Below are positions 8,227 to 16,387 of a stretch of DNA of 29,904 nucleotides, in pieces. Every line of letters starts with the position of its first letter. The first letter of the stretch is position 1. The notes under the pieces are model-generated. The model was not told the DNA's origin. It saw only the letters and a list, made by a program, of their open reading frames with translations, and ran no database searches. This stretch comes from JBBDWZ01 sp050732575 (GTDB lineage Bacteria; Gemmatimonadota; Gemmatimonadetes; Longimicrobiales; RSA9), in NCBI GenBank assembly GCA_050732575.1, contig JBOHRF010000031.1, positions 1-29,904 on the forward strand. Reading direction: 5' to 3'. Position numbers and translations under genes: made by a program.

Positions 8227-9389
8227 GAGCATCCGGAAGGAAAACCGGAAGGGGGGAAGAGAGGAAGCGGGGAAGCACGAACGCGCGCGAGCGTCCATTC
8301 AACGCCGTAAACGGGCACCTGGCCAGCGCGCTGCGCGACCACGTTCGCGAGCTTGCCCAAGATCGACCGGGCGTGTATCGCATGATCGGGCCTGACGGCA
8401 ACGTGGTCTACGTGGGGAAGTCCGTGCGGCTGCGCACGCGGCTGCTTTCCTACTTCCGGGCGGATCGCGCGGACAAAGCGACCGATATTATCTCGGCCAC
8501 ACGCCAGATCGAATGGGAGTACGTGCCCAGCGAGTTTGCTTCCCTGCTGCTCGAGTTGCAACTCATTCAGCGTCACCGTCCACCCTTCAACGTCCAGAAC
8601 AAATTCGACCGCAATGTCTGCTTCATTCGGATCACCGCGGACGCGGCGCCTCGCCTGCTCCTCGCCACGACGGTCCTGAACGATGATTCCACCTACTATG
8701 GGCCGTTTCGCGGGCGCGACCTGGTGCGCGCGCTGCTACGCGAAGTGTCTGACCTCTTGCAGTTGCGCGATTGTGCCACCGCGACGCATCTCCAATTTGC
8801 CGATCAGCTGGACATGTTCGCCTTTCAGGCAGTGCCGCGCTGCGTGCGCGCCGACTTGAACAAGTGCCTGGGCCCGTGCGCCGGTCGGTGCACGCGCACC
8901 GAATATGCCGTGCGCGTCCATGAGGCGCGGCGTTTTCTGGAAGGCGATCTGCATCGACCGCTGCGCGTGTTGCAGGAACGGATGCAGCACGCGGCCCAGC
9001 GTATGCAATTCGAGTACGCCGCGGAGCTGCGTGACCGCTCGTTCCGACTGGAAGGCGCACGCGCCGAGCTGGTATCCCTGCGCGGTACGCTCGAGGCGCT
9101 CACCTTTCTGTACACCGTCCCTGGTCATGGTGGTGAAGATCGCGTGTATCTCATCCGGCGCGGCCACATCCGCGCGCAGTTTCCCATGCCGCGCTCCGGC
9201 GATGAGGAGGAACGATTGCTGGAGGTCGCGGCACGTGAGTTCCGCCGCCAGGAGCGCGGGCCGACCCCCGTGGATCCGCATCATGTAGCCGAGATTTTAC
9301 TCGTCAGCCGCTGGTTCCAAACCCGGCCCGATGAGCTGGCCCGCACAGTGTTGCCTCAGCAAATGCATGCGCACTTGGCTTCGCGCTGA
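8214..9389 (+). CDS. UvrC-like GIY-YIG nuclease with UVR motif, lacking the UvrC C-terminal half
   Basis: The 391-residue protein matches the N-terminal half of UvrC. A GIY-YIG core is at about residues 50-130, with GVYRM, VVYVGKS, the Arg-rich segment RLRTRLLSYF and the conserved Glu in SLLLELQLIQ. A UvrC-type Cys cluster follows (about 215-235, with KCLGPCAGRC), then a UVR-like helix pair (about 255-280, QRMQFEYAAELRD). The UvrC RNase H-like second nuclease and HhH domains are absent, so it is built like Cho or other UvrC-N homologues. It should make a single incision, 3' to the lesion by analogy. The first roughly 30 residues are basic and low in complexity. ATG 8214 overlaps mutM; a later alternative start is possible. 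Confidence 0.82.
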   Translation: MPTLRASGRKTGRGEERKRGSTNARERPFNAVNGHLASALRDHVRELAQDRPGVYRMIGPDGNVVYVGKSVRLRTRLLSYFRADRADKATDIISATRQIEWEYVPSEFASLLLELQLIQRHRPPFNVQNKFDRNVCFIRITADAAPRLLLATTVLNDDSTYYGPFRGRDLVRALLREVSDLLQLRDCATATHLQFADQLDMFAFQAVPRCVRADLNKCLGPCAGRCTRTEYAVRVHEARRFLEGDLHRPLRVLQERMQHAAQRMQFEYAAELRDRSFRLEGARAELVSLRGTLEALTFLYTVPGHGGEDRVYLIRRGHIRAQFPMPRSGDEEERLLEVAAREFRRQERGPTPVDPHHVAEILLVSRWFQTRPDELARTVLPQQMHAHLASR

Positions 9390-9453
9390 TAATCCAGCCA
9401 TGACTACATGCTCGACATGGAGAAAAGATCGGCTGCGAAAGTGCTGTGGCCCA

Positions 9454-11622
9454 TCAATGTGGGAAGGTAAGGAAGTCGTGGTAGAGCGGAACTCTTCGGA
9501 ACGCACTGGTTCGTTCGATCCCGGTGCCTTCCTGCTTGCGTTCCATCAGGCCGAAGTCGACCAGCACATCCAGCACGCGGCGCTCGAACAACAGACGCGG
9601 CAGGTCGATCCAGCGCGCTTCGGGCGCCTGCTCGCGCGCGTAGGGCAGGACCGCTCGCTCCATCAGGGCGAGGGGTGTTTCCCAGTCTTCGGCCAGCTCG
9701 GCCAGTGCACGCAACGTGAACGCGATCTGGAATTGCAGCTCGCCCCAGCGCTCGCCCCAGGCGTAATAACCCAGGTTCAACTTCCGGAAACACGTTTGAA
9801 ACAACAGCGCGTATAACTCACCCGCGCGCACGTCGGCCAGCAGCGCACGCCCCATTTTCGTGAGCTGCAGCCGGCCCTTGCGCCGCACCAGCAGTCCGGC
9901 CAGGACGCAAAGCACACGCGCGCGGTGCAGCGGCCAGACATCCTGCTCGGTCACCCGCTTCTGTTCCAGATAGTCCGCGCGCTCGACTCGAGCGAAGCGC
10001 ATGAGTTCGATCAGCTCGCGCACCACGGCCAGGCGCAGATTGCCCTGCTGGGTGAGCAGCAGTCCTTCGTGTTGCTGCGCCAGGGCCAGCAACATGCGCG
10101 CGTTGTGCAACACGATCGCTGCCTCGAGTGCCGCCAGCGGCAGATCGCGGCGCAGGCGTATGGGTCCTTCCGGATTGGACCAGTCCGCTTCCAGGAGCCG
10201 ATGCACCTGCGCGGGAGACAGATTGCCCAGGTATGCTTGCGGTTGGTCGTTATAGTTCTCGACGCGTGAGCCTGCGCGCTCGTCGAGCAGGCGCAGCAAC
10301 TCGTCAGTGCTGGCATCCGCGCCCAGCTCAGTGACCGCATCCTGCAGCGCCTGCTCGAACTCGAAGTGAAGGCTCAACTGGTCGTCATCAACGTCATCGA
10401 CATCTTCGAGTTGCGCATCGTCCCAGCCATCGCGCTGCCCACCGGCTGCACCGTCATCCTCATCCTGGGCTTCGATCATGCGCAGTGCGGAGAGCAGGCC
10501 ATCGTATTCGTAGGCGACCTCGGCGCGCGCATCGCGCCAGACGAACCGCTCGGCCGGTCGGCCCGTGCGCTGCTCGCGCAGGAACGCCAGCCGATGTTCG
10601 GCTACATAACGGGGCACCGAATCGAGCAGCGAGATCAGATCCTGCGCATCACTCTGCGAGATGCCGCCCCCCGGTGTGTTCACCGTGATCAGCATGGGAT
10701 ACGCGCTCCGGTCCGCCACCACCCAGCGCGCGCGCGCCACGTCGTCCAGCACGGCACGCGGCACACGCGTGCTGGAGTCGAACGTGAGTGTGACCACGCG
10801 ACCACGCACTCGGCCCAGCGCTCGCTCGTGGTCATCGGTCGACCACATGCGAAGCAGGTCGCGCTCGTCCGAGTACAACGCCAGGCCGAACTCCTCGCCG
10901 CCGTTGCCCAGCACGCACGCGGTCCAGACGTGGAACGACGGAATGGCAAAGCGGTGAATGGCCACGCGCGGCGCCTGCAGGTTGGTCACGATCTTCCAGG
11001 GCGCGGCCCGCCAGTACGAGGCCGCCGCCGCAAACAGATCCTTCACCAGCGCATGGGGCAGCTCCCAGGCGGCCCAGCTGTGCGCCGCGCAGGCCGGCGG
11101 CCAGGTAGCCTCACCCGCCACGTGGCGCGACAGGCTGAGCGCGGCATCCTGCAACTCGGGCAGCGACTCCGTCACGTGCACGTCCACGGCGCGCGCCTGC
11201 AGCCGCGCGCGCAACGATTCGGCAACGTCCGCGTGGCGCAGCTCGATCGCGCGAGGTTGCGCTCCCACCTGGCGCGCTGCAGCACCAATGCCCAGCTCCA
11301 GCGCGGCCGCCACATCAGCGGCCTCCCCACCCAGGCGAGAGCGCAATCGCGAATGCAGAAGGTAACCATCGGCCACGACCAGCACCGCCACAGGCCGCGC
11401 ATCACGCTCGTTGTCGATGGCAATTGGGACCGGCACCGCCTCCACCTGCCAGCGCTCAGCATTGGTGGCGGCCGCGCGCACCTGCTCGTTCAGCTGCCGC
11501 GACTCGAAAGGCAGGACATTGTCTGCACCCTGCTCTTCCAGCGCGGCCAGGTCGCGCGCCTGGCAGCAGTGCTTGTACTTGCGGCCCGAGCCGCACGGGC
11601 AGGCATCGTTGCGACCGGTCAT
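9454..11622 (-). CDS. Large SEC-C metal-binding protein, third gene of a MNT-HEPN operon
   Basis: The protein has about 722 residues. It opens with a SEC-C zinc motif (NDACPCGSGRKYKHCC, about residues 4-19), here N-terminal rather than C-terminal as in SecA. The remainder is mostly unrecognised. A strongly acidic stretch (DDVDDVDDDQLSLHF, about 400 residues in) divides it, and the C-terminal part has helical segments that resemble winged-helix folds (LTKMGRALL). I chose the ATG at 11622 because GAGGGG lies 8 nt upstream and its ATGA overlaps the stop of the HEPN gene. A TTG at 11643 is also open. Tight coupling suggests that it works with, or is regulated with, the MNT-HEPN pair, but SEC-C proteins of unknown function are common, so this is inference. 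Confidence 0.7.
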   Translation of the reverse strand: MTGRNDACPCGSGRKYKHCCQARDLAALEEQGADNVLPFESRQLNEQVRAAATNAERWQVEAVPVPIAIDNERDARPVAVLVVADGYLLHSRLRSRLGGEAADVAAALELGIGAAARQVGAQPRAIELRHADVAESLRARLQARAVDVHVTESLPELQDAALSLSRHVAGEATWPPACAAHSWAAWELPHALVKDLFAAAASYWRAAPWKIVTNLQAPRVAIHRFAIPSFHVWTACVLGNGGEEFGLALYSDERDLLRMWSTDDHERALGRVRGRVVTLTFDSSTRVPRAVLDDVARARWVVADRSAYPMLITVNTPGGGISQSDAQDLISLLDSVPRYVAEHRLAFLREQRTGRPAERFVWRDARAEVAYEYDGLLSALRMIEAQDEDDGAAGGQRDGWDDAQLEDVDDVDDDQLSLHFEFEQALQDAVTELGADASTDELLRLLDERAGSRVENYNDQPQAYLGNLSPAQVHRLLEADWSNPEGPIRLRRDLPLAALEAAIVLHNARMLLALAQQHEGLLLTQQGNLRLAVVRELIELMRFARVERADYLEQKRVTEQDVWPLHRARVLCVLAGLLVRRKGRLQLTKMGRALLADVRAGELYALLFQTCFRKLNLGYYAWGERWGELQFQIAFTLRALAELAEDWETPLALMERAVLPYAREQAPEARWIDLPRLLFERRVLDVLVDFGLMERKQEGTGIERTSAFRRVPLYHDFLTFPH

Positions 11623-12017
11623 GGCAGCATCCCCTCTACCCAATGTACGACGCGCTCCGCAAGACCAAGCGCGCGCTGATATTCCTCCTCCGTGACGTCT
11701 TCACCGGGTCCCGGGTACCGTGCAAAGGTCGCATAGTCCGACAGCACGGCGGCGTCCTGAATCTCGGCCGGTATCACCACGTCGCCTGACTCCGCGAGCG
11801 TCAACAGAACATCAATGACATGTGTTTTGGGGAAGAGAATCCGGTTCCTGACCAGCACCGCCTTGATGGCTTTCTCTGCTGCCTGCTGCGCATCGAAACA
11901 GAGATCCTCGTAGAGCACCTCGGCTGTCATGCGGCCAGCCCGGGCGCGCGCCAGGTTGCTGCGCGCGCGCCGCAGCCATTCGCGCGCATCGCTCGCATCC
12001 CTGGCCTCAGGCGGCAT
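11619..12017 (-). CDS. HEPN-domain protein (toxin of a MNT-HEPN module)
   Basis: This 132-residue all-helical protein belongs to the HEPN family, which pairs with minimal nucleotidyltransferases. The conserved middle helix is LCFDAQQAAEKAIKAVLV, and downstream are KTHVIDVLLTL and the SDYATFARYPG motif typical of the group. Many HEPN proteins are RNases held in check by the partner MNT protein, which can adenylylate them. Its start overlaps the MNT gene by 11 bp and its stop overlaps the SEC-C gene by 4 bp, so all three should be translated from one message. No classic R-x4-6-H RNase motif stands out clearly, so catalytic activity is uncertain. Confidence 0.85.
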   Translation of the reverse strand: MPPEARDASDAREWLRRARSNLARARAGRMTAEVLYEDLCFDAQQAAEKAIKAVLVRNRILFPKTHVIDVLLTLAESGDVVIPAEIQDAAVLSDYATFARYPGPGEDVTEEEYQRALGLAERVVHWVEGMLP

Positions 12018-12390
12018 ACACCTCCCGCCCCTCCTGCAACGCCGGACCGATTATGGTGCCTACCGCGTGAGCGTAGCGCTCGAGATCTTCCGGTGTGACG
12101 ACCATGATATCGACCGGCACCGGCACTCCGAACATCTTCATTCTGATCTGTTGTGCCAGCCGGCGCCGGTGCGCCACGTTCGATTTCACGATCAGCAGAT
12201 CGATGTCGCTGTCCGGACCCGCCTCGCCGCGCGCAAAGGAGCCGAACAGAATGATGCGGTCCGGCTGCGCCACCTCGACGATGCGGCGGATGATTTCGGA
12301 CAGCAGGTCCGCGGGCACGGCGAGGTTACCGCCCGAGCGCCACGGCGCGGCGTTCGGTGCTTCGCCCTGGTGATCTCGAGCCTGCGTCAT
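12007..12390 (-). CDS. MNT minimal nucleotidyltransferase (antitoxin of a MNT-HEPN module)
   Basis: This 127-residue protein has the Pol-beta-type nucleotidyltransferase core: IILFGSFARGEAG followed by DSDIDLLIV, where the two metal-binding Asp residues are intact, and a later VDIMVV that supplies the third acidic residue. In characterised MNT-HEPN systems this protein neutralises the HEPN RNase by adding nucleotides to it. It is the first gene of the leftward operon. The first roughly 25 residues (up to NLAVPADLL) are not family-like, so the true start may be internal. Confidence 0.87.
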   Translation of the reverse strand: MTQARDHQGEAPNAAPWRSGGNLAVPADLLSEIIRRIVEVAQPDRIILFGSFARGEAGPDSDIDLLIVKSNVAHRRRLAQQIRMKMFGVPVPVDIMVVTPEDLERYAHAVGTIIGPALQEGREVYAA

Positions 12391-12595
12391 GAATCACTCT
12401 CTCCGCTGCGCCTTCCAGAACCTTGCGTCACGCAGGGGCGTCAGGCAACCCTGGACTCGATCGCGTTCGGCGCACAGGCAATCATGCTTGCCGCCGTCCC
12501 CGGTCAATGCGGCACGGCCAATTGGCCATCGCCTACATTGCTCAGGGCTTCAGCCAGCTTCTACATTCTGGCGCGACTACCTCGGCTCGTCCACG
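12391..12595. other. Divergent intergenic region
   Basis: About 205 bp separate the intact leftward MNT gene from the broken rightward MNT gene. Promoters for both are expected here. I see no convincing -35/-10 pair, repeat or additional reading frame. Confidence 0.4.
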
Positions 12596-12912
12596 ATGAC
12601 TCCAGAAGATCGTCAAGTCCTGCAACTCTTCAGCGGGCGCATCCGCATGCTGGTGCCCGGGGCTCGAGTGTGGGCATTCGGCTCACGCGCGCGTGGCTCC
12701 GCCACCTGGGATTCGGATTTCGATGTCTGCGTGGTTTGCCAGACGCCGAGCCCGCTACGCTCGCGGCCATCAGTCAGCTGGCCTGGGAAATCGGCTTCCA
12801 GAATGCACGAGTCCTCACGACCGTGATCTTCACCGAAGATGAGTTCGAGCACGGTCCGCTCTCGGCCAGTCCACTGGTCGCCAGGATCCGCCGCGAAGGC
12901 GTGGCCGCGTGA
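12596..12912 (+). pseudogene. Frameshifted MNT nucleotidyltransferase
   Basis: The frame that begins at ATG 12596 encodes a clear minimal nucleotidyltransferase N terminus, with VWAFGSRARGSATWDSDFDV and both Asp residues. It leaves homology after DVCVV. The C-terminal half continues one frame over (PDAEPATLAAISQL to RIRREGVAA, stop at 12912). One missing base near 12737 would account for it. The next gene starts within its stop (GTGA at 12909), the arrangement expected of a MNT-HEPN pair. The copy is a separate lineage from the intact pair next door, because the sequences differ throughout. A sequencing error is possible, but the damaged partner argues for real decay. Confidence 0.75.
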
Positions 12913-13159
12913 CCGACGCGGAAAAACTCCAGGCCCTGATCGCATATCGGATCGAGCAAGCCGGACAATCCCTGCATGCGGCCGACACGCTCCTGGGCGA
13001 AGGGCTGACCCGTGACTCCGTGAATCGAGCCCACTACGCAATGTTTTCGCCGAAATGGCCGTGCTGACACCTGAGGATGCCAGCCTCACGCTCGACCGTG
13101 CGCGGAAGTTCGTGATTCGCATGGGCCAGCTGCTCGACCTCCTACCGGCGAGTGATTGA
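12909..13159 (+). pseudogene. HEPN gene relic with internal deletion
   Basis: From GTG 12909 the reading frame gives a HEPN N terminus: LIAYRIEQAGQSLHAADTLL, then VNRAHYAMF. It breaks at 13067. Another frame resumes with AEMAVLTPEDASLTLDRARKF and a normal HEPN-like C terminus that stops at 13159. Compared with family length (about 130 residues), some 45 residues between the two parts are missing. Together with the frameshifted MNT gene it overlaps, this is a dead toxin-antitoxin module. Confidence 0.72.
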
Positions 13160-13294
13160 TCGAGCTTGCTGGCGCATGCCGGCCACGGCGGCGCAAGGTT
13201 GTCGGGTGCTTGACTTCAGCGAGATACGGGAGTTCAGCCGATTACGCGAGTGGTGGACGGTGTCGCGTGTTGGAGTAGGCGTTCTGCGGAGAGA

Positions 13295-13741
13295 TCAGGC
13301 TGCTAGAGCAGTCAGGCGATCGGTCACGACGCGGAAGCGCTGCGTCATATTCTCAGTCAACTGGTTCACACGATCCGTGAGCGTCGTGACATCGGACTCC
13401 AGGCGGTCGACGCGCTCGGTCAGCAGATCGATGCGCTGGTTCAACGCATTGAACCCGTTGCGCATTTCCAAAATGGCCGCGTCCAGCTTCCGTTCCACCA
13501 GTTCCAGCCGACGGGTCAACGCCCGGAACCGCTCATCACTCTCAAGAAAACGCTCCGTCATTTGAACGATCATCGACTCGATTCGCTGCTCGAGCCGGTC
13601 CATGCGCTCACTCAGCCGCACCTCCAATCCCTCGAAACTGGAGACGATCATGGCGGCCAGACGGTCGATCTGGGCCGACACGATCTGCTCGACTTTGCTG
13701 GTAACGATTGCGTCCACGCGTGCAATGCTCTCGGCGTCCAT
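13295..13741 (-). CDS. Coiled-coil protein of unknown function
   Basis: The 148-residue protein (from ATG 13741; an in-frame start at 13777 would add 12 residues) is almost entirely heptad repeats. Examples are ERMDRLEQRIESMIVQ and LTERVDRLESDVTTLTDRV, with Leu, Ile and Val at a/d positions and periodic Asp/Arg/Glu. No catalytic motif, signal peptide or membrane segment is visible. It should form a long parallel or bundled coiled coil. Small proteins of this kind occur widely with toxin-antitoxin and defence genes, but no role can be assigned. It stands alone on the minus strand, downstream of the HEPN relic. Confidence 0.65.
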   Translation of the reverse strand: MDAESIARVDAIVTSKVEQIVSAQIDRLAAMIVSSFEGLEVRLSERMDRLEQRIESMIVQMTERFLESDERFRALTRRLELVERKLDAAILEMRNGFNALNQRIDLLTERVDRLESDVTTLTDRVNQLTENMTQRFRVVTDRLTALAA

Positions 13742-13887
13742 GGTCGAAGTATACTTCACGCGCGTATCGTGCAACATGGCTGGATGCGACGTGCACGTGT
13801 GCGCTGGTACGACAAGTGTTTCCGGGTCGCGGCCCGTTCAATTCGAGCAGATTTGATTGGGTCGTTTGGTTGCGTCGTCGCGCGCGT

Positions 13888-14142
13888 TCAGATTCCGCCC
13901 ATGTAGTCGCGCCGCAAACTGCTACTCGCCTCGATCGGCGATTCCAAGTCGTCAACTGCCTTCGCCGGCGTCACGACGGGCAAGCGCCTCCAGTCGCGAC
14001 GGGCGGCGAAGAACTCCGTCACCGCGCCAAGCTCCTCGATGATGGCGAGCTTCTCGGAACGAAAGGGCGCGAAACTCCTGATGCTGGCGTCGACGATTTC
14101 CCTCCCAGGTCGCGACGCTCCAATTGATCTGTCGTCCGTCAC
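13888..14142 (-). pseudogene. Frameshifted copy of the nucleotidyltransferase-partner small protein
   Basis: Two frames together reproduce the small protein found intact at 23348-23530. One frame reads INWSVATWEGNRRRQHQEF and ALSFR; the adjacent frame continues EKLAIIEELGAVTEFFAARR. The intact homologue has LDWSVTTWEGSRREQ, then a charged helix, then IAALEEMEETARVFG. A single frame change near 14055-14060 separates the halves. The open frame from GTG 14142 reads nonsense at its N terminus and family-like sequence after the shift. The GTG overlaps the stop of the nucleotidyltransferase remnant upstream, as expected of the original cassette. Confidence 0.68.
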
Positions 14143-14222
14143 TAGCTCTCCTCATGCAAGAGCCGCAACTCCTCAATGTCGGCAGGATCCTGCGATCTCC
14201 CGGCCGCTTTCTTCAGCTCCAG
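14142..14222 (-). pseudogene. C-terminal remnant of a nucleotidyltransferase
   Basis: An in-frame stretch, LELKKAAGRSQDPADIEELR followed by LLHEES and a stop, aligns with the C terminus of the intact nucleotidyltransferase at 23514-24026 (LIRMKEAAGRPTDRIDVEHL). The rest of the gene is gone; csb2 ends 36 bp upstream. Together with the frameshifted small gene that follows, it is the tail of a second copy of the same two-gene cassette, lying at the opposite end of the cas operon. Confidence 0.65.
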
Positions 14223-14257
14223 CAATGCTCAGACACGCATGGCACAACGCGCCATGT

Positions 14258-16387
14258 CTAACGCGACGGAACAAAGAGGCCCATTCCAAAATGGCATTGT
14301 GCTCCAATCGAAAACGGCCGCGGTAGAATTGCTTGATTGAACGAGACCTTGAGCATGCGCGCACGCCCGCGGACCTCATGCCCGCGGCGACGTCGGCAGA
14401 AGCTCAACGCGGGAACAAATCGCGCCCCCGCATCGACGAGCAATCCCGTGCTGGTGCCAAAGCAGTAGCCATCATCAGGATCTTTGACGGTCGCTCCCGC
14501 GTAACGAGCATCGCCGTTGATCCACGGCCTGGAGAGAGGCGGATAGTGATCGGGCGGTTCGATAACGGGGAAAAACTGGCGAGGCGCAAGCGGCTCGGTA
14601 GCTTGATGGGCAGCAAGGGCCCGGATGGCCGCAACCAATTCGCGAGGGGCATAATCGAAGACAATCTCTTCGATGGCAGCAACATCATCGTCTGCATGAA
14701 TGGTGCCCTGTAAACGTAAACTCTTGACGAGCACGGCGCTTAAGGACCGTATTCGGCCAGAACTCTTTCGCCCGTGCGAAAGGTGAACTGGACAGAAGTA
14801 GGGCGTCGCAGACACGAATGTCCTGGCACCATTGCCCTGCCACGGTTTGTGCTCGGACGCTAGCCCGACGTACATCGGCGTTACCAACAGGTCTGGACGG
14901 CCGCCGCGCTGCGTTAGGCGCGTGAGGCGCCGAAGCGCATCGACGTCATGCTGCTCGAATCCTCCGGGTGCCCAAACGGTCACATGATCGATGAACCCGT
15001 CGTTGTCCTCGTCGAACGGCCACCAGTGGGCGTGCTGATGATCTTTGCAGGGTAATCCGTCCTTTTCGTGACCACTGAGTGCGCGACTGGGTCCACGGCA
15101 CAGGGCCATGCCTGCACTGCGGAACTTGTCCGCGACGAGCAGAGTGTCTGTCAGCGCGGGAAGGACGGGACGATTGACCGTCGTGGTATTCAAAGCGTAG
15201 CACACGAGATCGACCGATTCCGTCGCCCGCACGCGAAGTTGCCGTTTTGGACGAGGAAGATCATAGATGGCACGCGGCACCGCATAGTGAATCCACCGCG
15301 TCCCGATCGGCCGATCCAGTCCGTCCTTGATGTCCTTGCCCGACTCGCGCAGAAGGCACCGTAGGAGCGCCTTACCTGGGCTTTCCTGCAACTCCGCTTG
15401 AAGGATGTTCCTGAGCGAAACGGCCTCGTCGGGCTTCCGTTTCTTCCCATCTGGCGTGTTCGTTCGCGGTAGCAGTTCAACAACTTCGCTGGACAGAACC
15501 GTGACAGGTGCCAGTCGCCGTTCGAGAAGATAATCGTAGTACTCCCTGCCAGCCGGCCTCTCGCCGTCCTCAATGCATACGCACTCCCAGTGCGTCTCGT
15601 TTGCGATAATTCTGGCGATGCCCTCCGACCTAATCTCTTCGGGCTGGCACGAGTATGCCTCGGAGCGGCACCAGGACTCGGCGCGTCCGAAATAGGTCAT
15701 CCGGCTAAGGAGTAGCCTCAAATCAGCGTGCTGTTGTTCGTTCAGCTGGAGTTCGGGCCAATGGAAACATACCGGCTGATCCTTGCGCACTGCTGCGAAC
15801 GTGTCGAACACCGCCGACCCCGTATTCTTGACCAGCCCACCTTCGTGAATTGGGAAGTACTGCCGCGTGTGTCCTCCACTCGTCCTTGGAAGCCAGATCG
15901 TCGGCGTTTCAGAGAGCGCATGAAGCAGCCGCGCGAGGCGCGATAGCAGAATCTCGTCGGAGTCCACATCGGTCATGCCATTGTGTTCGGGCGCCGATGC
16001 CAGTTTTCGAAGCTGGTCAATTACCGCTGCAAACGATCCGCTCGGATTAGCGGCCTTCCATGCTTCGGCCACCACATCCGTCAGTGGTGCTTTGAGTGAA
16101 AGCACGCCGGCCCTCGAGACGGACAGTGTTCCATGCGCCTCCCTGGGAACACCTTGCTTCTTGAGAGACGAAAGTCCCTCAACCGGAGCTTTCCACTCCG
16201 GTGTCAACAGCGAGACGTCATCAGGAAAAGGCAGCGACGTCAGGCCTCGCCCAGCCACGGCGACAAGGGCGCGCAGCAACCGCCAAAGCGACGGGGGCCA
16301 TTCGACCCTACCTTCACTATGGTGCGTTTGCCATGGGTGCAGGTGGGCTCGTCCGTTAAGAAACCGGATGGAGATCGTGACGCTCAC
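14258..16387 (-). CDS. csb2: Type I-G (I-U) CRISPR protein Csb2, a Cas5-Cas6 fusion
   Basis: Csb2 (GSU0054 family) combines a Cas5-like subunit, which caps the crRNA 5' handle, with a Cas6-like domain that cuts the precursor RNA. The N terminus fits Cas5: a first beta strand (VTISIRFLNGRAHLHPW) followed by VEWPPSLWRLLRALVAVAG. The extreme C terminus has the Gly-rich loop IGAQCHFGMGLFVPSR expected of Cas6-like RAMPs. At 709 residues it is longer than the roughly 500 residues I recall for this family. The start is GTG 16387, whose first base is the last base of the csb1 stop, so it is translated by coupling. It is the last gene of the interference operon and ends next to a decayed toxin-antitoxin cassette. 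Confidence 0.88.
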   Translation of the reverse strand: MSVTISIRFLNGRAHLHPWQTHHSEGRVEWPPSLWRLLRALVAVAGRGLTSLPFPDDVSLLTPEWKAPVEGLSSLKKQGVPREAHGTLSVSRAGVLSLKAPLTDVVAEAWKAANPSGSFAAVIDQLRKLASAPEHNGMTDVDSDEILLSRLARLLHALSETPTIWLPRTSGGHTRQYFPIHEGGLVKNTGSAVFDTFAAVRKDQPVCFHWPELQLNEQQHADLRLLLSRMTYFGRAESWCRSEAYSCQPEEIRSEGIARIIANETHWECVCIEDGERPAGREYYDYLLERRLAPVTVLSSEVVELLPRTNTPDGKKRKPDEAVSLRNILQAELQESPGKALLRCLLRESGKDIKDGLDRPIGTRWIHYAVPRAIYDLPRPKRQLRVRATESVDLVCYALNTTTVNRPVLPALTDTLLVADKFRSAGMALCRGPSRALSGHEKDGLPCKDHQHAHWWPFDEDNDGFIDHVTVWAPGGFEQHDVDALRRLTRLTQRGGRPDLLVTPMYVGLASEHKPWQGNGARTFVSATPYFCPVHLSHGRKSSGRIRSLSAVLVKSLRLQGTIHADDDVAAIEEIVFDYAPRELVAAIRALAAHQATEPLAPRQFFPVIEPPDHYPPLSRPWINGDARYAGATVKDPDDGYCFGTSTGLLVDAGARFVPALSFCRRRRGHEVRGRARMLKVSFNQAILPRPFSIGAQCHFGMGLFVPSR

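Noticed and set aside
10366..11679. Long plus-strand open frame of 437 codons opposite the SEC-C gene
   Set aside because: It is antisense to a gene with a clear SEC-C motif and has the His/Arg/Gln-rich composition of a shadow frame in high-GC DNA.
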